NCBI GenBank assembly: GCA_038250235.1
Contig: JBBSCO010000101.1
Location: 1-6,533, forward strand
Source of the DNA: JAAUTS01 sp038250235
GTDB lineage: Bacteria; Verrucomicrobiota; Verrucomicrobiia; Methylacidiphilales; JAAUTS01
Direction of reading: 5' to 3'
DNA: 6,533 nucleotides
Shown here: positions 1 to 5,412 of the stretch, one piece after another
How positions within the stretch are numbered: the stretch's first letter is position 1
Layout: each line of letters begins with the position of its first letter
Made by a program: the position numbers and the translations under genes
Notes under the pieces: generated by a model
What the model saw: the letters and a program-made list of their open reading frames with translations, nothing else
Told to the model about the DNA's origin: nothing
The model's database searches: none

Positions 1-537
1 GGGAAGCTCGTCCAGCCACAGGCCAGAACGGGGGTCATAATAGCGCCATTCAATCTTGGACAAGTCAGTCACCAAGGTAAGCCAATCGCTGCTTTTTGCT
101 GTGGTAATCGGGTTCTGCGAAAGTTCAGATGCTTGCGTGACTCTTAAAAGGCTCAGGCTGTAAAGACCTCCGATCTGGGGTCTCATACCCAAAACACTGA
201 TGGCATCAAAATCTTCCACTTTCTGCCAGGCCAGCAACTCCGGAGCATCGCGAATAATGATTTCAGGAAGGACCTTTCCATCCTGCCGTCTAAGCCTACC
301 TTCCCAGATGGCATTTGCCGGCATCATGCGGAAGGTTCTGCGGCAGAGTTCCAAAATTCCTTCGATCTGTTGCTGACGGCTGCGGGCCTCTTCCATTCCT
401 GCCGTCATCTGGATGACTCCTTTAAGCACACCATAAATGCTTCCGGCCAGCATGGCCAGAATGGCGATGGCAATCATCACCTCCAAAAGACTGAAGGCCT
501 TCCGTTTTTTGAAAAAATAATCAGGGCTGATAGACAT
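1..537 (-). CDS. gspJ: Type II secretion minor pseudopilin GspJ-like (partial, 3' end off window)
   Basis: Minor pseudopilin of the type II secretion system, expected in the inner membrane and periplasm at the tip of the pseudopilus with GspI and GspK. The frame is open from the ATG at 537-535 to the left edge (179 codons, no stop), so the C-terminus is missing. The N-terminus is a short basic leader (FFKKRKA), then FSLLEVMIAIAILAMLAG, the standard prepilin hydrophobic helix with Glu at +5. The body contains a helix rich in Arg and Gln (EEARSRQQQIEGILELCRRTFR), then a beta-rich part ending WRYYDPRSGLWLDELP. The WRYYD...W stretch fits the GspJ C-terminal region. It overlaps the upstream gspI by 17 bp, suggesting translational coupling. 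Odd point: the residue before the predicted cleavage site is Ala14, not the usual Gly. Assignment as J rests on order after G, H, I plus these motifs; another minor pseudopilin is possible but less likely. Confidence 0.82.
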   Translation of the reverse strand, partial: MSISPDYFFKKRKAFSLLEVMIAIAILAMLAGSIYGVLKGVIQMTAGMEEARSRQQQIEGILELCRRTFRMMPANAIWEGRLRRQDGKVLPEIIIRDAPELLAWQKVEDFDAISVLGMRPQIGGLYSLSLLRVTQASELSQNPITTAKSSDWLTLVTDLSKIEWRYYDPRSGLWLDELP

Positions 538-937
538 AGATTTCCGCCTTCTCGGCCTGCTCCACATTGCCCTCTTTCCAGAAGGCTGAAACGCTGATCC
601 TGTAAAGATTGGGCAACAGGATTTTGTCATCATTGGAAATCTCCAGAAGTGCCACTTCCTTTTCATAGACCACGCCATTGTTGTCAGGGTCGCTTTTTTC
701 CCGCATGGGTGCCAAAGGAAGGATTCTTGTCTGAACCATGCGCGTTTCGAGTTGCCTGCGGATTTCTTCTTCCTTTCGGACTTTGACAAAGACACTGGCC
801 ATGTTGTTAAGGGCGGTCACCAAGCTGATTCCGGCCAGGGCAAAAATAGCCACAGCCAGAATAACCTCCATGAGGATGTATCCGGTATATCTCCTCCGGA
901 TCCGCAGCGGATATTTCCTCCTCATGGAAGATACCAT
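521..937 (-). CDS. gspI: Type II secretion minor pseudopilin GspI
   Basis: Minor pseudopilin of 138 residues, close to the usual GspI size. In the family it forms the pseudopilus tip complex with GspJ and GspK. The leader is very basic (RRKYPLRIRRRYTG), with predicted prepilin-peptidase cleavage after Gly19. The mature end is YILMEVILAVAIFALAGISLV: Glu at +5 is kept, but +1 is Tyr instead of the usual Phe or Met. A charged helix follows (VRKEEEIRRQLETRMVQ), where GspI proteins typically have a conserved Gln/Arg-rich segment, then a short beta domain ending EIYVYQP. The ATG at 937-935 is chosen because AGGATGAGGA lies directly upstream and gives the best ribosome binding site in the operon. 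An internal ATG at 925-923 is an alternative. The start overlaps the end of gspH by 16 bp and the stop lies inside the start region of gspJ, so the three genes are probably translated together. Confidence 0.85.
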   Translation of the reverse strand: MVSSMRRKYPLRIRRRYTGYILMEVILAVAIFALAGISLVTALNNMASVFVKVRKEEEIRRQLETRMVQTRILPLAPMREKSDPDNNGVVYEKEVALLEISNDDKILLPNLYRISVSAFWKEGNVEQAEKAEIYVYQP

Positions 938-1452
938 TCCTCATCCTGCCTGTTGGCTGTCAATGGATTGAAGGTCATCTGCATCCAGGATTTCCCGCGT
1001 TCCAAGCGGACACTGTTGGGGGCACAAAGCCCCGTCGCCGGGAAAGACCACACCAATTCACGGGGCTTCTCCCATTCATTTGAGCCCCAGAGCCTGATTT
1101 TCATTTGTATTGATGAGGGGACAAGATACTCAATGGGCTCAACCTCTTCTCCGGGTTTCTGGCTCTCTGGTTTTGAAGAAGTGTTGTTTGCCCCGACTTC
1201 CTCCCCCGGCTGCAATATCCACCGGTCTGAAAGAATGATGATTTCATAAAGCCTGTTTTCCCGCATGGCTTCCTGCCGTGCTGTCTTGGCCAACAGTGCC
1301 ATTTGGCGGGCGGATCCGCGGAGCTCTTCATCAGCAAAAAAACTTCGGGTCGCCATAATGGCCATTCCGAAAAGAATGGAAACAATGAAAAGCGCAATCA
1401 CCATTTCCAGAAGGCTGAAACCCTGCTTTCCGGGTTGGCTAAGCCTATTCAT
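922..1452 (-). CDS. gspH: Type II secretion minor pseudopilin GspH (GspH/FimT-like)
   Basis: Predicted minor pseudopilin of 176 residues, an inner-membrane-anchored periplasmic subunit that in the family joins the pseudopilus tip to the GspG filament. The leader ends KQG, with cleavage predicted between Gly11 and Phe12, then FSLLEMVIALFIVSILFGMAIMA with Glu at +5. The next segment (LRGSARQMALLAKTARQEAMREN) is the typical GspH/FimT helix. A polar, probably flexible insert rich in Ser, Pro, Glu and Gly (roughly residues 85-105) interrupts the beta domain. The ATG at 1452-1450 is preferred; an in-frame TTG at 1461 would add three residues, and neither has a strong ribosome binding site. It begins 24 bp after the gspG stop and overlaps gspI by 16 bp. 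Family membership is firm; choice of H over a general FimT-like pseudopilin rests on operon order. Confidence 0.82.
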   Translation of the reverse strand: MNRLSQPGKQGFSLLEMVIALFIVSILFGMAIMATRSFFADEELRGSARQMALLAKTARQEAMRENRLYEIIILSDRWILQPGEEVGANNTSSKPESQKPGEEVEPIEYLVPSSIQMKIRLWGSNEWEKPRELVWSFPATGLCAPNSVRLERGKSWMQMTFNPLTANRQDEEWYLP

Positions 1453-1476
1453 GTAAAGCAAGCCAGCGTAAAAACC

Positions 1477-1914
1477 CTACCAATTGCCCAGATCGTCTTC
1501 GCTTTCGACCCCATCCTCACCAAAAGAATAAAGATCAAAACTGACGGGGTTTTTTTTCCCCGGATACATGTATTGGTAAGGTTTTTGCCAGGGATCGGTC
1601 AAAAGTTTGTCGGCCAGTTTTGTCCAACGCCGGGGCTGAGGCTCCGTGGCCGGTCTTTCGACGAGGGCCATCAGTCCCTGGTCAGTTGTGGGTAACGTCC
1701 TGTTATTGATTTCGTAAAGCTTCAATAAAGAGGTGATATTGGCGATATCGGCATCCACTGCCGTCATTTTGGCCCCCCCCACCGCACCACCCATAAAATA
1801 AATGGCTGTCCCCATCAATACAGCAATGATCGAGAGAACAATGATGATTTCCACCAGGGAAAAACCCCGCCGGAGTGACCGCGGGCGTAAGGGTTGGGAA
1901 TTTGGCTTATTCAT
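1477..1914 (-). CDS. gspG: Type II secretion major pseudopilin GspG
   Basis: Major pseudopilin, the subunit that builds the periplasmic pseudopilus of the type II secretion system. The protein is 145 residues, a normal GspG length. The leader ends LRRG with cleavage predicted between Gly17 and Phe18, followed by FSLVEIIIVLSIIAVLMG with Glu at +5. The body has all GspG landmarks: DADIANITSLLKLYEINN, then LPTTDQGLMALVERP, DPWQKPYQYMYPG, FDLYSFGEDG and the C-terminal DDLGNW. The acidic loop just before the end (residues 133-141) corresponds to the calcium-binding loop known in GspG. The ATG at 1914-1912 follows the upstream gene by 11 bp; no strong Shine-Dalgarno is visible, so coupling to the upstream gene is likely. 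Two eight-base homopolymers lie inside the gene (G8 at 1780-1773 and A8 at 1557-1550 on the coding strand); both are intact in frame here. Confidence 0.95.
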   Translation of the reverse strand: MNKPNSQPLRPRSLRRGFSLVEIIIVLSIIAVLMGTAIYFMGGAVGGAKMTAVDADIANITSLLKLYEINNRTLPTTDQGLMALVERPATEPQPRRWTKLADKLLTDPWQKPYQYMYPGKKNPVSFDLYSFGEDGVESEDDLGNW

Positions 1915-1925
1915 AAAAGATGGGA

Positions 1926-2969
1926 CTATTGTTGATCAATTGCCCCTTCCGGAACAAGCTCAACTTCCGGGGATTCAGGCGCCTTCTCCGGTTGAGGCTT
2001 CGTGTTTTCCAGAGAAAAGTTCAACTGCAGCTTCAACTCCTTTAAGGCAACTGGCGGAGGAACCGGCTCTTCGGTTTTACCTGATTCTTCAAAGGAAAAT
2101 TGAATCGTGTTCAGCCCCGCCTGAAGCAGCCCCCGTGGAATGTCAACGGACATCTTCCTCCAGCCCCGGTAACCCAAATTGCCATCCGGCTTGATCCAGT
2201 ATCCCAGGTCTCGCAAATCCGGCGATTCGGGATAAAACAGTCCGGCCTTTTTCCCGTTCACCCATAAAACCTGGCCTTTCCCCGAATCCAGTCCGTTGAA
2301 CTTGCTTTCAAGCCGCGCCATTGAAGGGGTGGCGTCCAATTCAACGGAAAATTCAACCCCTTCCTCAATCCGTTGCGGCTTTTCCGTAATCTGCGCCGTG
2401 ACGATACGGTTTTCCCAGAGATCTTCCGGAACGGTTGGGAATTCGCCGTTCACCTCGCTCTTCATGAGGGGGATCCCCAGACGATCCAATAGTCCGATTT
2501 CTTGCACAAGCGGTGACAACACCGGAACCTGATTAAGCCATTCCCAGCGGATTTGATGGATACCTAGGTTTTTCCCGCTGGCCTGAACCGTCATAATCCC
2601 ACCGTTACTGAGCAATTCCTGTGAAATAAGCAGGCTCCGCTGGTTTGGAAGGGTGATACCTTCATAAAGATTGCCGCTAAGCGTCTTGGTGCTCTCCCCT
2701 GATTTCCAAAAGACACGTAAAAAACCTTCTTCAACCTCATCAAAAACAAAGGTGACCAGCAACCCTGACGTGTGCGGGACAGGAAGTATTTCATATGCCA
2801 CCCGGCCGAGGCTTACGGGCTCGACTTCCAAAACCAACGGTTTTACCCATTCGGGTTGAGGCATCAGTGAGGGTGCATCGAGATCCTGTGTCCAACTCTG
2901 ACTGAAACCTGTGGCAGGGATCCCCTGCGTTATTACAGCGGTCAGTGCAAGAATGATAAGGAGTTTCAT
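1926..2969 (-). CDS. Predicted secreted beta-sandwich protein of unknown function, first gene of the pseudopilin operon
   Basis: I do not recognise a named family. The 347-residue product starts with MKLLIILALTAVITQG, a clear Sec-type signal (residues 1 to about 25, cleavage near GFSQS), so it is expected in the periplasm or outside. Residues about 45-146 look like a beta-sandwich of alternating hydrophobic strands. Residues about 205-320 resemble a jelly-roll or galactose-binding-like module: QVLWVNGKKAGLF, then GYRGW, then IPRGLLQAGLNTIQFSF, the pattern of a turn-rich beta domain with the lxaGxNtI motif. The C-terminus (about 297-347) is rich in Pro and Glu and probably disordered. The ATG at 2969-2967 is chosen because the signal peptide begins there, GAGG lies just upstream, and the candidate -10 box leaves room for a leader. 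Longer starts (GTG 3008, ATG 3002, ATG 2996) would put a charged extension in front. Position 11 bp before gspG suggests a role in secretion, as cargo or accessory factor; this is inference. Confidence 0.72.
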   Translation of the reverse strand: MKLLIILALTAVITQGIPATGFSQSWTQDLDAPSLMPQPEWVKPLVLEVEPVSLGRVAYEILPVPHTSGLLVTFVFDEVEEGFLRVFWKSGESTKTLSGNLYEGITLPNQRSLLISQELLSNGGIMTVQASGKNLGIHQIRWEWLNQVPVLSPLVQEIGLLDRLGIPLMKSEVNGEFPTVPEDLWENRIVTAQITEKPQRIEEGVEFSVELDATPSMARLESKFNGLDSGKGQVLWVNGKKAGLFYPESPDLRDLGYWIKPDGNLGYRGWRKMSVDIPRGLLQAGLNTIQFSFEESGKTEEPVPPPVALKELKLQLNFSLENTKPQPEKAPESPEVELVPEGAIDQQ

Positions 2970-3019
2970 CACCTCTAAGTGTATCCCTGGCTCCATCTCC
3001 ATATCCACTGTAAAATCTG

Positions 3020-3025
3020 ATTATA
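3020..3025 (-). promoter_or_regulatory. Candidate -10 box for the gspG-J operon
   Basis: The minus strand reads TATAAT exactly, in an AT-rich stretch (GAAATATAATCAG). Transcription would begin near 3012, giving a leader of about 43 bases before the ATG at 2969 and leaving too little room for a GTG start at 3008. No good -35 hexamer is visible at 16-18 bases upstream, so this would be a weak or activator-dependent promoter if real. Confidence 0.35.
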
Positions 3026-3127
3026 TTTCTAACACAGACAGACTATTTATCCTGAAGTACCCCATTCTGATCTCTGTCTCAGATTTGAAAAAACGTTCAA
3101 GTTCAAGCCGCCCGACCTTCCCTTTTA

Positions 3128-3158
3128 TAAATGTCGTAGGTCAGACCTACGACATTTA
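3128..3158. repeat. 31-bp near-perfect palindrome (possible dispersed repeat or operator)
   Basis: Two 15-base arms are exact reverse complements around a single central A at 3143: left arm TAAATGTCGTAGGTC (3128-3142), right arm GACCTACGACATTTA (3144-3158). A related fragment, CTACGAC, recurs at 3177-3183. Such CGTAGGTC-type palindromes resemble dispersed palindromic units of bacterial chromosomes, but only one full copy is in this window, so dispersal cannot be shown. A dimeric regulator site for either flanking gene is an alternative. There is no T-run, so a terminator is unlikely. Confidence 0.6.
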
Positions 3159-3382
3159 CAAACCTGTCAATCGTATCTACGACGGCGCTTCAATTACCGT
3201 TTACCAAAAAATGGGGCGGCAACCAGAAAACGTCTTTGCAATTGGAAGTCCCTGCACTGGACTGCACGGAGAATCATGGAGACCATTCAGTATGGGCGAT
3301 AACCCCGAAGATAGGTGCCCCACACCAATAGGAGGTGAAGACCCCACAGACAGTCTTAGCGGAGAGCGGTAAAGTATTTCCT

Positions 3383-3535
3383 ATGAATCTACTAATTGTC
3401 CTTATTGTGTTAATGCTCCTGTTCGGCGGCGGCGGTTTTTATCTGGGAGGACCTCTGATAGGCGGAAGTGTCTTTGGGCTCATCCTGCTTGTCCTGTTGG
3501 TTCTCATGTTTACCGGTAAACTGAGTCGCAGATAA
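3383..3535 (+). CDS. Small membrane peptide, DUF3309-like
   Basis: A 50-residue, almost wholly hydrophobic product: helix one (NLLIVLIVLMLLF), a glycine-rich turn (GGGGFYLGGPLIGGSV), helix two (FGLILLVLLVLMF) and a short basic tail (TGKLSRR). This layout, two hydrophobic runs around a Gly/Tyr-rich linker and a Gly-Lys/Arg-Leu end, matches the small proteins grouped as DUF3309, whose function is unknown. It should be an inner-membrane protein with both ends on the same side, and the basic tail suggests the cytoplasmic side. The ATG at 3383 is preferred; an upstream in-frame GTG at 3335 overlaps a GGAGG and is too close to it to be initiated from it. The ribosome binding site of the preferred start is weak (GGAGAGCGG, about 14 bases away). 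It stands alone, transcribed away from the secretion operon. The family match is by eye and moderately sure. Confidence 0.6.
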   Translation: MNLLIVLIVLMLLFGGGGFYLGGPLIGGSVFGLILLVLLVLMFTGKLSRR

Positions 3536-3877
3536 AAACGAAGAGGTCGGCCCGGGAGCGGAACAAGGTCTTTGCATGGCATGAAGCACCCCCTCGCCAC
3601 GCTGACTTTGATCCGCCCCGGCGGGCCTGTCTGTTAACCACAGCCTTAAAGTCCGCATCTGCGGATAAAAGGGTGGATCACCGCCATCCCTTTCCTGCTG
3701 TCGGATCCCGAACTAGGTCGGGCAAAGTAAACCCCCGTAGCTGTTCCATCATCTTTCCGCGCAGTCAAATGATTGGAACTTCCTCTGGCTCTAACTACTT
3801 AAAATCAAATTGGCACAATGATGGGCAAACCCGATATTGCTCGTTGCAATCATTCGATAGGAAGCTACGATCACCAA
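3536..3877. other. Intergenic region, about 340 bp, no gene seen
   Basis: No convincing reading frame. A small inverted repeat, TCCGCA and TGCGGA around TC (3652-3665), lies in the middle. CCGCC and GGCGG (3613-3624) form another short hairpin. Around 3773-3801 TTGGAA, a 17-base gap and TACTTA make a weak sigma70-like promoter candidate for the gene at 3878. The stretch could contain decayed sequence, but I find no recognisable protein remains. Confidence 0.5.
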
Positions 3878-4096
3878 ATGAATATCCCCCTTAAACCCCT
3901 CAGTAATCTGTGTTTCATTCTGGGCTTTGTCTCAATTCTCGGTTCCATCGGCATTTGGTATTTTTACGCACAAGGCTCTACAGATCCGGAATCCTTGGCT
4001 CACGCTGAGCGTTTTGGCATTTTTGTGGGTTTGTGGGCCCCGACGTTCTTTATTCTCTCCAACCGCTTTGACCGTTACGCCAGCTCCAAACCCTGA
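3878..4096 (+). CDS. Small two-helix membrane protein of unknown function
   Basis: A 72-residue product with two predicted membrane segments: about residues 10-31 (CFILGFVSILGSIGIWYFYA) and about residues 45-63 (FGIFVGLWAPTFFILSNRF). They are linked by a polar loop, STDPESLAHAERF. The motif AHAERFGIFVGLWAPTFF is distinctive and resembles short hypothetical proteins I associate with Verrucomicrobiota, Planctomycetota and Bacteroidota; no function is known to me. The ATG at 3878 is chosen because the product begins there with a typical short N-terminus and an AGGAAG sits at 3859-3864, though 13 bases is a long spacing. An in-frame ATG at 3818 would add 20 polar residues with no hydrophobic or family character. 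The gene is single and is followed 45 bp later by a strong hairpin. Confidence 0.62.
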   Translation: MNIPLKPLSNLCFILGFVSILGSIGIWYFYAQGSTDPESLAHAERFGIFVGLWAPTFFILSNRFDRYASSKP

Positions 4097-4140
4097 TTTC
4101 AGAAAAATGCTGTCGCCTTAAGGTTGCAGTCGATACCTGC

Positions 4141-4210
4141 AAAACACGCGAAAAGCCGCTCAATAAAAGGGGAAGATTTTCCTCTCCATTTCGGGCTTTT
4201 TCGCGTGTTT
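4141..4210 (+). terminator. Long branched hairpin, probable intrinsic terminator
   Basis: The arms AAACACGCGAAAAGCC (4142-4157) and GGCTTTTTCGCGTGTTT (4194-4210) pair almost fully, with a single extra T. Inside the loop a second stem forms from AGGGGAA and TTCCTCT (near 4168-4187). The A-run before GCC and T-run after GGC give the A-tract/GC/T-tract pattern of a terminator usable from either side. It lies 45 bp after the stop of the 72-residue gene and ends 83 bp before the glycohydrolase start, so it likely isolates the two genes. Confidence 0.7.
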
Positions 4211-4240
4211 AGCGGGAACAATTCTGTTGCGAGCGCTCTC

Positions 4241-4268
4241 CCTTTTCTGAAAATGTTTTCAGCAAAGG
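4241..4268. promoter_or_regulatory. 28-bp palindrome upstream of the glycohydrolase gene, possible operator
   Basis: Left half CCTTTTCTGAAAA (4241-4253) and right half TTTTCAGCAAAGG (4256-4268) are reverse complements except at one pair (T4246 against C4263), around a central TG. The centre lies about 39 bp before the ATG at 4294, where a dimeric repressor or activator would act. There is no following T-run, and it lies beyond the terminator-like hairpin, so an operator is preferred over a terminator. No regulator gene is adjacent. Confidence 0.45.
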
Positions 4269-4293
4269 TGTCAAACCTGAGCTACAGTCCTTG

Positions 4294-5286
4294 ATGCGTT
4301 CTCTTACTCAGGCTTTTCTTGGATCTTTGGCCGGGGATGCCCTGGCCATGCCTGGACATTGGTATTATGATCTCGCGGCTTTGCATCGCGATTATGGGAT
4401 AATCAATCGCTTTGTCGCACCTCATAATCCCCATCCCGATAGTATCCTCTGGCGTTCGACCTATTCGCCGCCTTCTCCGGAGGCAGACATTCTTCACGAT
4501 CAAGCGAGGTATTGGGGGGTTCGCGGAATTCACTACCATCAGTTTCTTGTCGCCGGTGAGAATACCTTAAACCTGCGCTTGGCAGACGAGTTGTATCGTA
4601 TGATTTGCTCGGACGGGGGTTATGACGCGGATCGCTGGCTTGAACGTTATGTGCATTGCCTACGGACACCCGGTTGGCATCGGGACACGTATGTCGAGGA
4701 GGTCCATCGGGGGTTTTTTATAAATCGTGCCAAGGGCAGAAAATTGCGTTCCTGCGCCATATCCGATGAACACATTGGAGGTTTGGCCTCCGTCCCCGCC
4801 CTGGTGGCTGCCACGGAGGGAATGGCCTTGGAGGAACTGCGTCAAACCGTTCAGCTTCATGTGGCCTTATCCCATCAACATCCCGGCGTTCTGCATGCGG
4901 CTGATGCCTTGACACGCGTGCTCCATGCCACCGCGCAGGGAACAGAGCTGGAGGCTGCGCTGGTGGAGAATGCGGGTGATTTTTTCTCATTGCGCCGCGC
5001 ACAGGAATGGATCGCCTTAGCGGATGAGGAGATCGTTGGAAGGCGGCTCAGCCCGGCTTGTTATATTGAAGACGCCTTCCGGGCGTCGTTGTATCTGGCG
5101 TGGAAATATCGAAATGATTTTTCTGCAGGGTTGATCGCAAATGTCATGGTGGGTGGAGACAACTGCCATCGCGGCGTGGTGGTCGGTTCTCTGCTCGCTG
5201 CGGCCAATGGCTGCCCTCGTGAGTGGAGTGATGGATTGCTGGCTTCGGCTGGTCATTTGGGCCTGTTAGTCAATCATTCAGAGTGA
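4294..5286 (+). CDS. ADP-ribosylglycohydrolase (DraG/ARH) family protein with an altered metal site
   Basis: A 330-residue, soluble, probably cytoplasmic protein with no signal peptide. The N-terminus FLGSLAGDALAMPGHWYYD (residues 8-26) matches the family opening, and VGGDNCHRGVVVGSLLAAANG (286-306) matches the C-terminal helix. The family removes ADP-ribose from proteins or small molecules using two metal ions bound by a T-D-D motif near residue 90 and a D-x-D-T motif near the C-terminus. Here the first region reads HYHQFLVAGENTLN (80-93) without paired Asp, and the second reads D289-N-C-H292, so only one Asp of that motif remains. Other conserved-looking stretches are CAISDEHIGG (154-163) and LSHQHPGV (192-199). 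It therefore belongs to a divergent subfamily and its substrate is unknown. The ATG at 4294 is used; a TTG at 4291 would add one residue. The ribosome binding site is weak. No partner gene is adjacent, and an operator-like palindrome lies upstream. Confidence 0.85.
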   Translation: MRSLTQAFLGSLAGDALAMPGHWYYDLAALHRDYGIINRFVAPHNPHPDSILWRSTYSPPSPEADILHDQARYWGVRGIHYHQFLVAGENTLNLRLADELYRMICSDGGYDADRWLERYVHCLRTPGWHRDTYVEEVHRGFFINRAKGRKLRSCAISDEHIGGLASVPALVAATEGMALEELRQTVQLHVALSHQHPGVLHAADALTRVLHATAQGTELEAALVENAGDFFSLRRAQEWIALADEEIVGRRLSPACYIEDAFRASLYLAWKYRNDFSAGLIANVMVGGDNCHRGVVVGSLLAAANGCPREWSDGLLASAGHLGLLVNHSE

Positions 5287-5325
5287 ACGTCAGACCTCAT
5301 TTACCAAGCAAGGAATGAGACAGGC

Positions 5326-5412
5326 TTAGGCCCGGCCCCGCAACCACCCCCCAAGCTTGGCCAGGCTGCGACGATCCTTTTTCCTGGCAGGGATCTCTTG
5401 GTTCCCGCCCCA
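5326..5412 (-). other. Coding-like tail joined to the GH36 relic, origin uncertain
   Basis: Directly after the last GH36-like residues (FFRK), the minus strand continues in one frame for 28 codons to a TAA at 5328-5326. It reads as a basic peptide with IPARKKDRRSLAKLGGWLRGRA. This does not continue as an alpha-galactosidase should at this point. The AKLGGWL pattern near the end resembles the C-termini of some IS4-type transposases, which often end with a similar AKLGG motif, but the match is short. It may be a transposon scar or simply decayed sequence. The rest of the gap between the glycohydrolase stop and this tail (5287-5325) holds nothing I can assign. Confidence 0.25.

Larger units (their letters stand above)
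2970..3382. other. Intergenic region between divergent genes
   Basis: About 410 bp without a convincing gene, separating the minus-strand secretion operon from a small plus-strand gene. It holds the candidate operon promoter (3020-3025), a long palindrome (3128-3158) and, near its right end, a purine-rich GGAGGTGAAG at 3331-3340 that looks like a ribosome binding site. A GTG at 3335 overlaps that site too closely to be used. An open plus-strand frame of 153 codons crosses the palindrome, but it has no family-like sequence and I treat it as chance. Confidence 0.6.

Noticed and set aside
752..1249. Plus-strand open frame of 165 codons antisense to gspH and gspI
   Set aside because: It is the mirror of two confidently assigned pseudopilin genes and has low-quality, irregular composition.
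2911..3372. Plus-strand open frame of 153 codons
   Set aside because: It overlaps the start of the secreted-protein gene on the other strand and runs through the palindrome; the translation has no domain-like pattern or ribosome binding site.
3613..3665. Short hairpins in the 3536-3877 gap as a terminator for the 50-residue gene
   Set aside because: Stems are short or nearly loopless and lack a T-run downstream.
4718..5002. Minus-strand frame of 94 codons antisense to the glycohydrolase
   Set aside because: Shadow of a well-supported gene; no family features.
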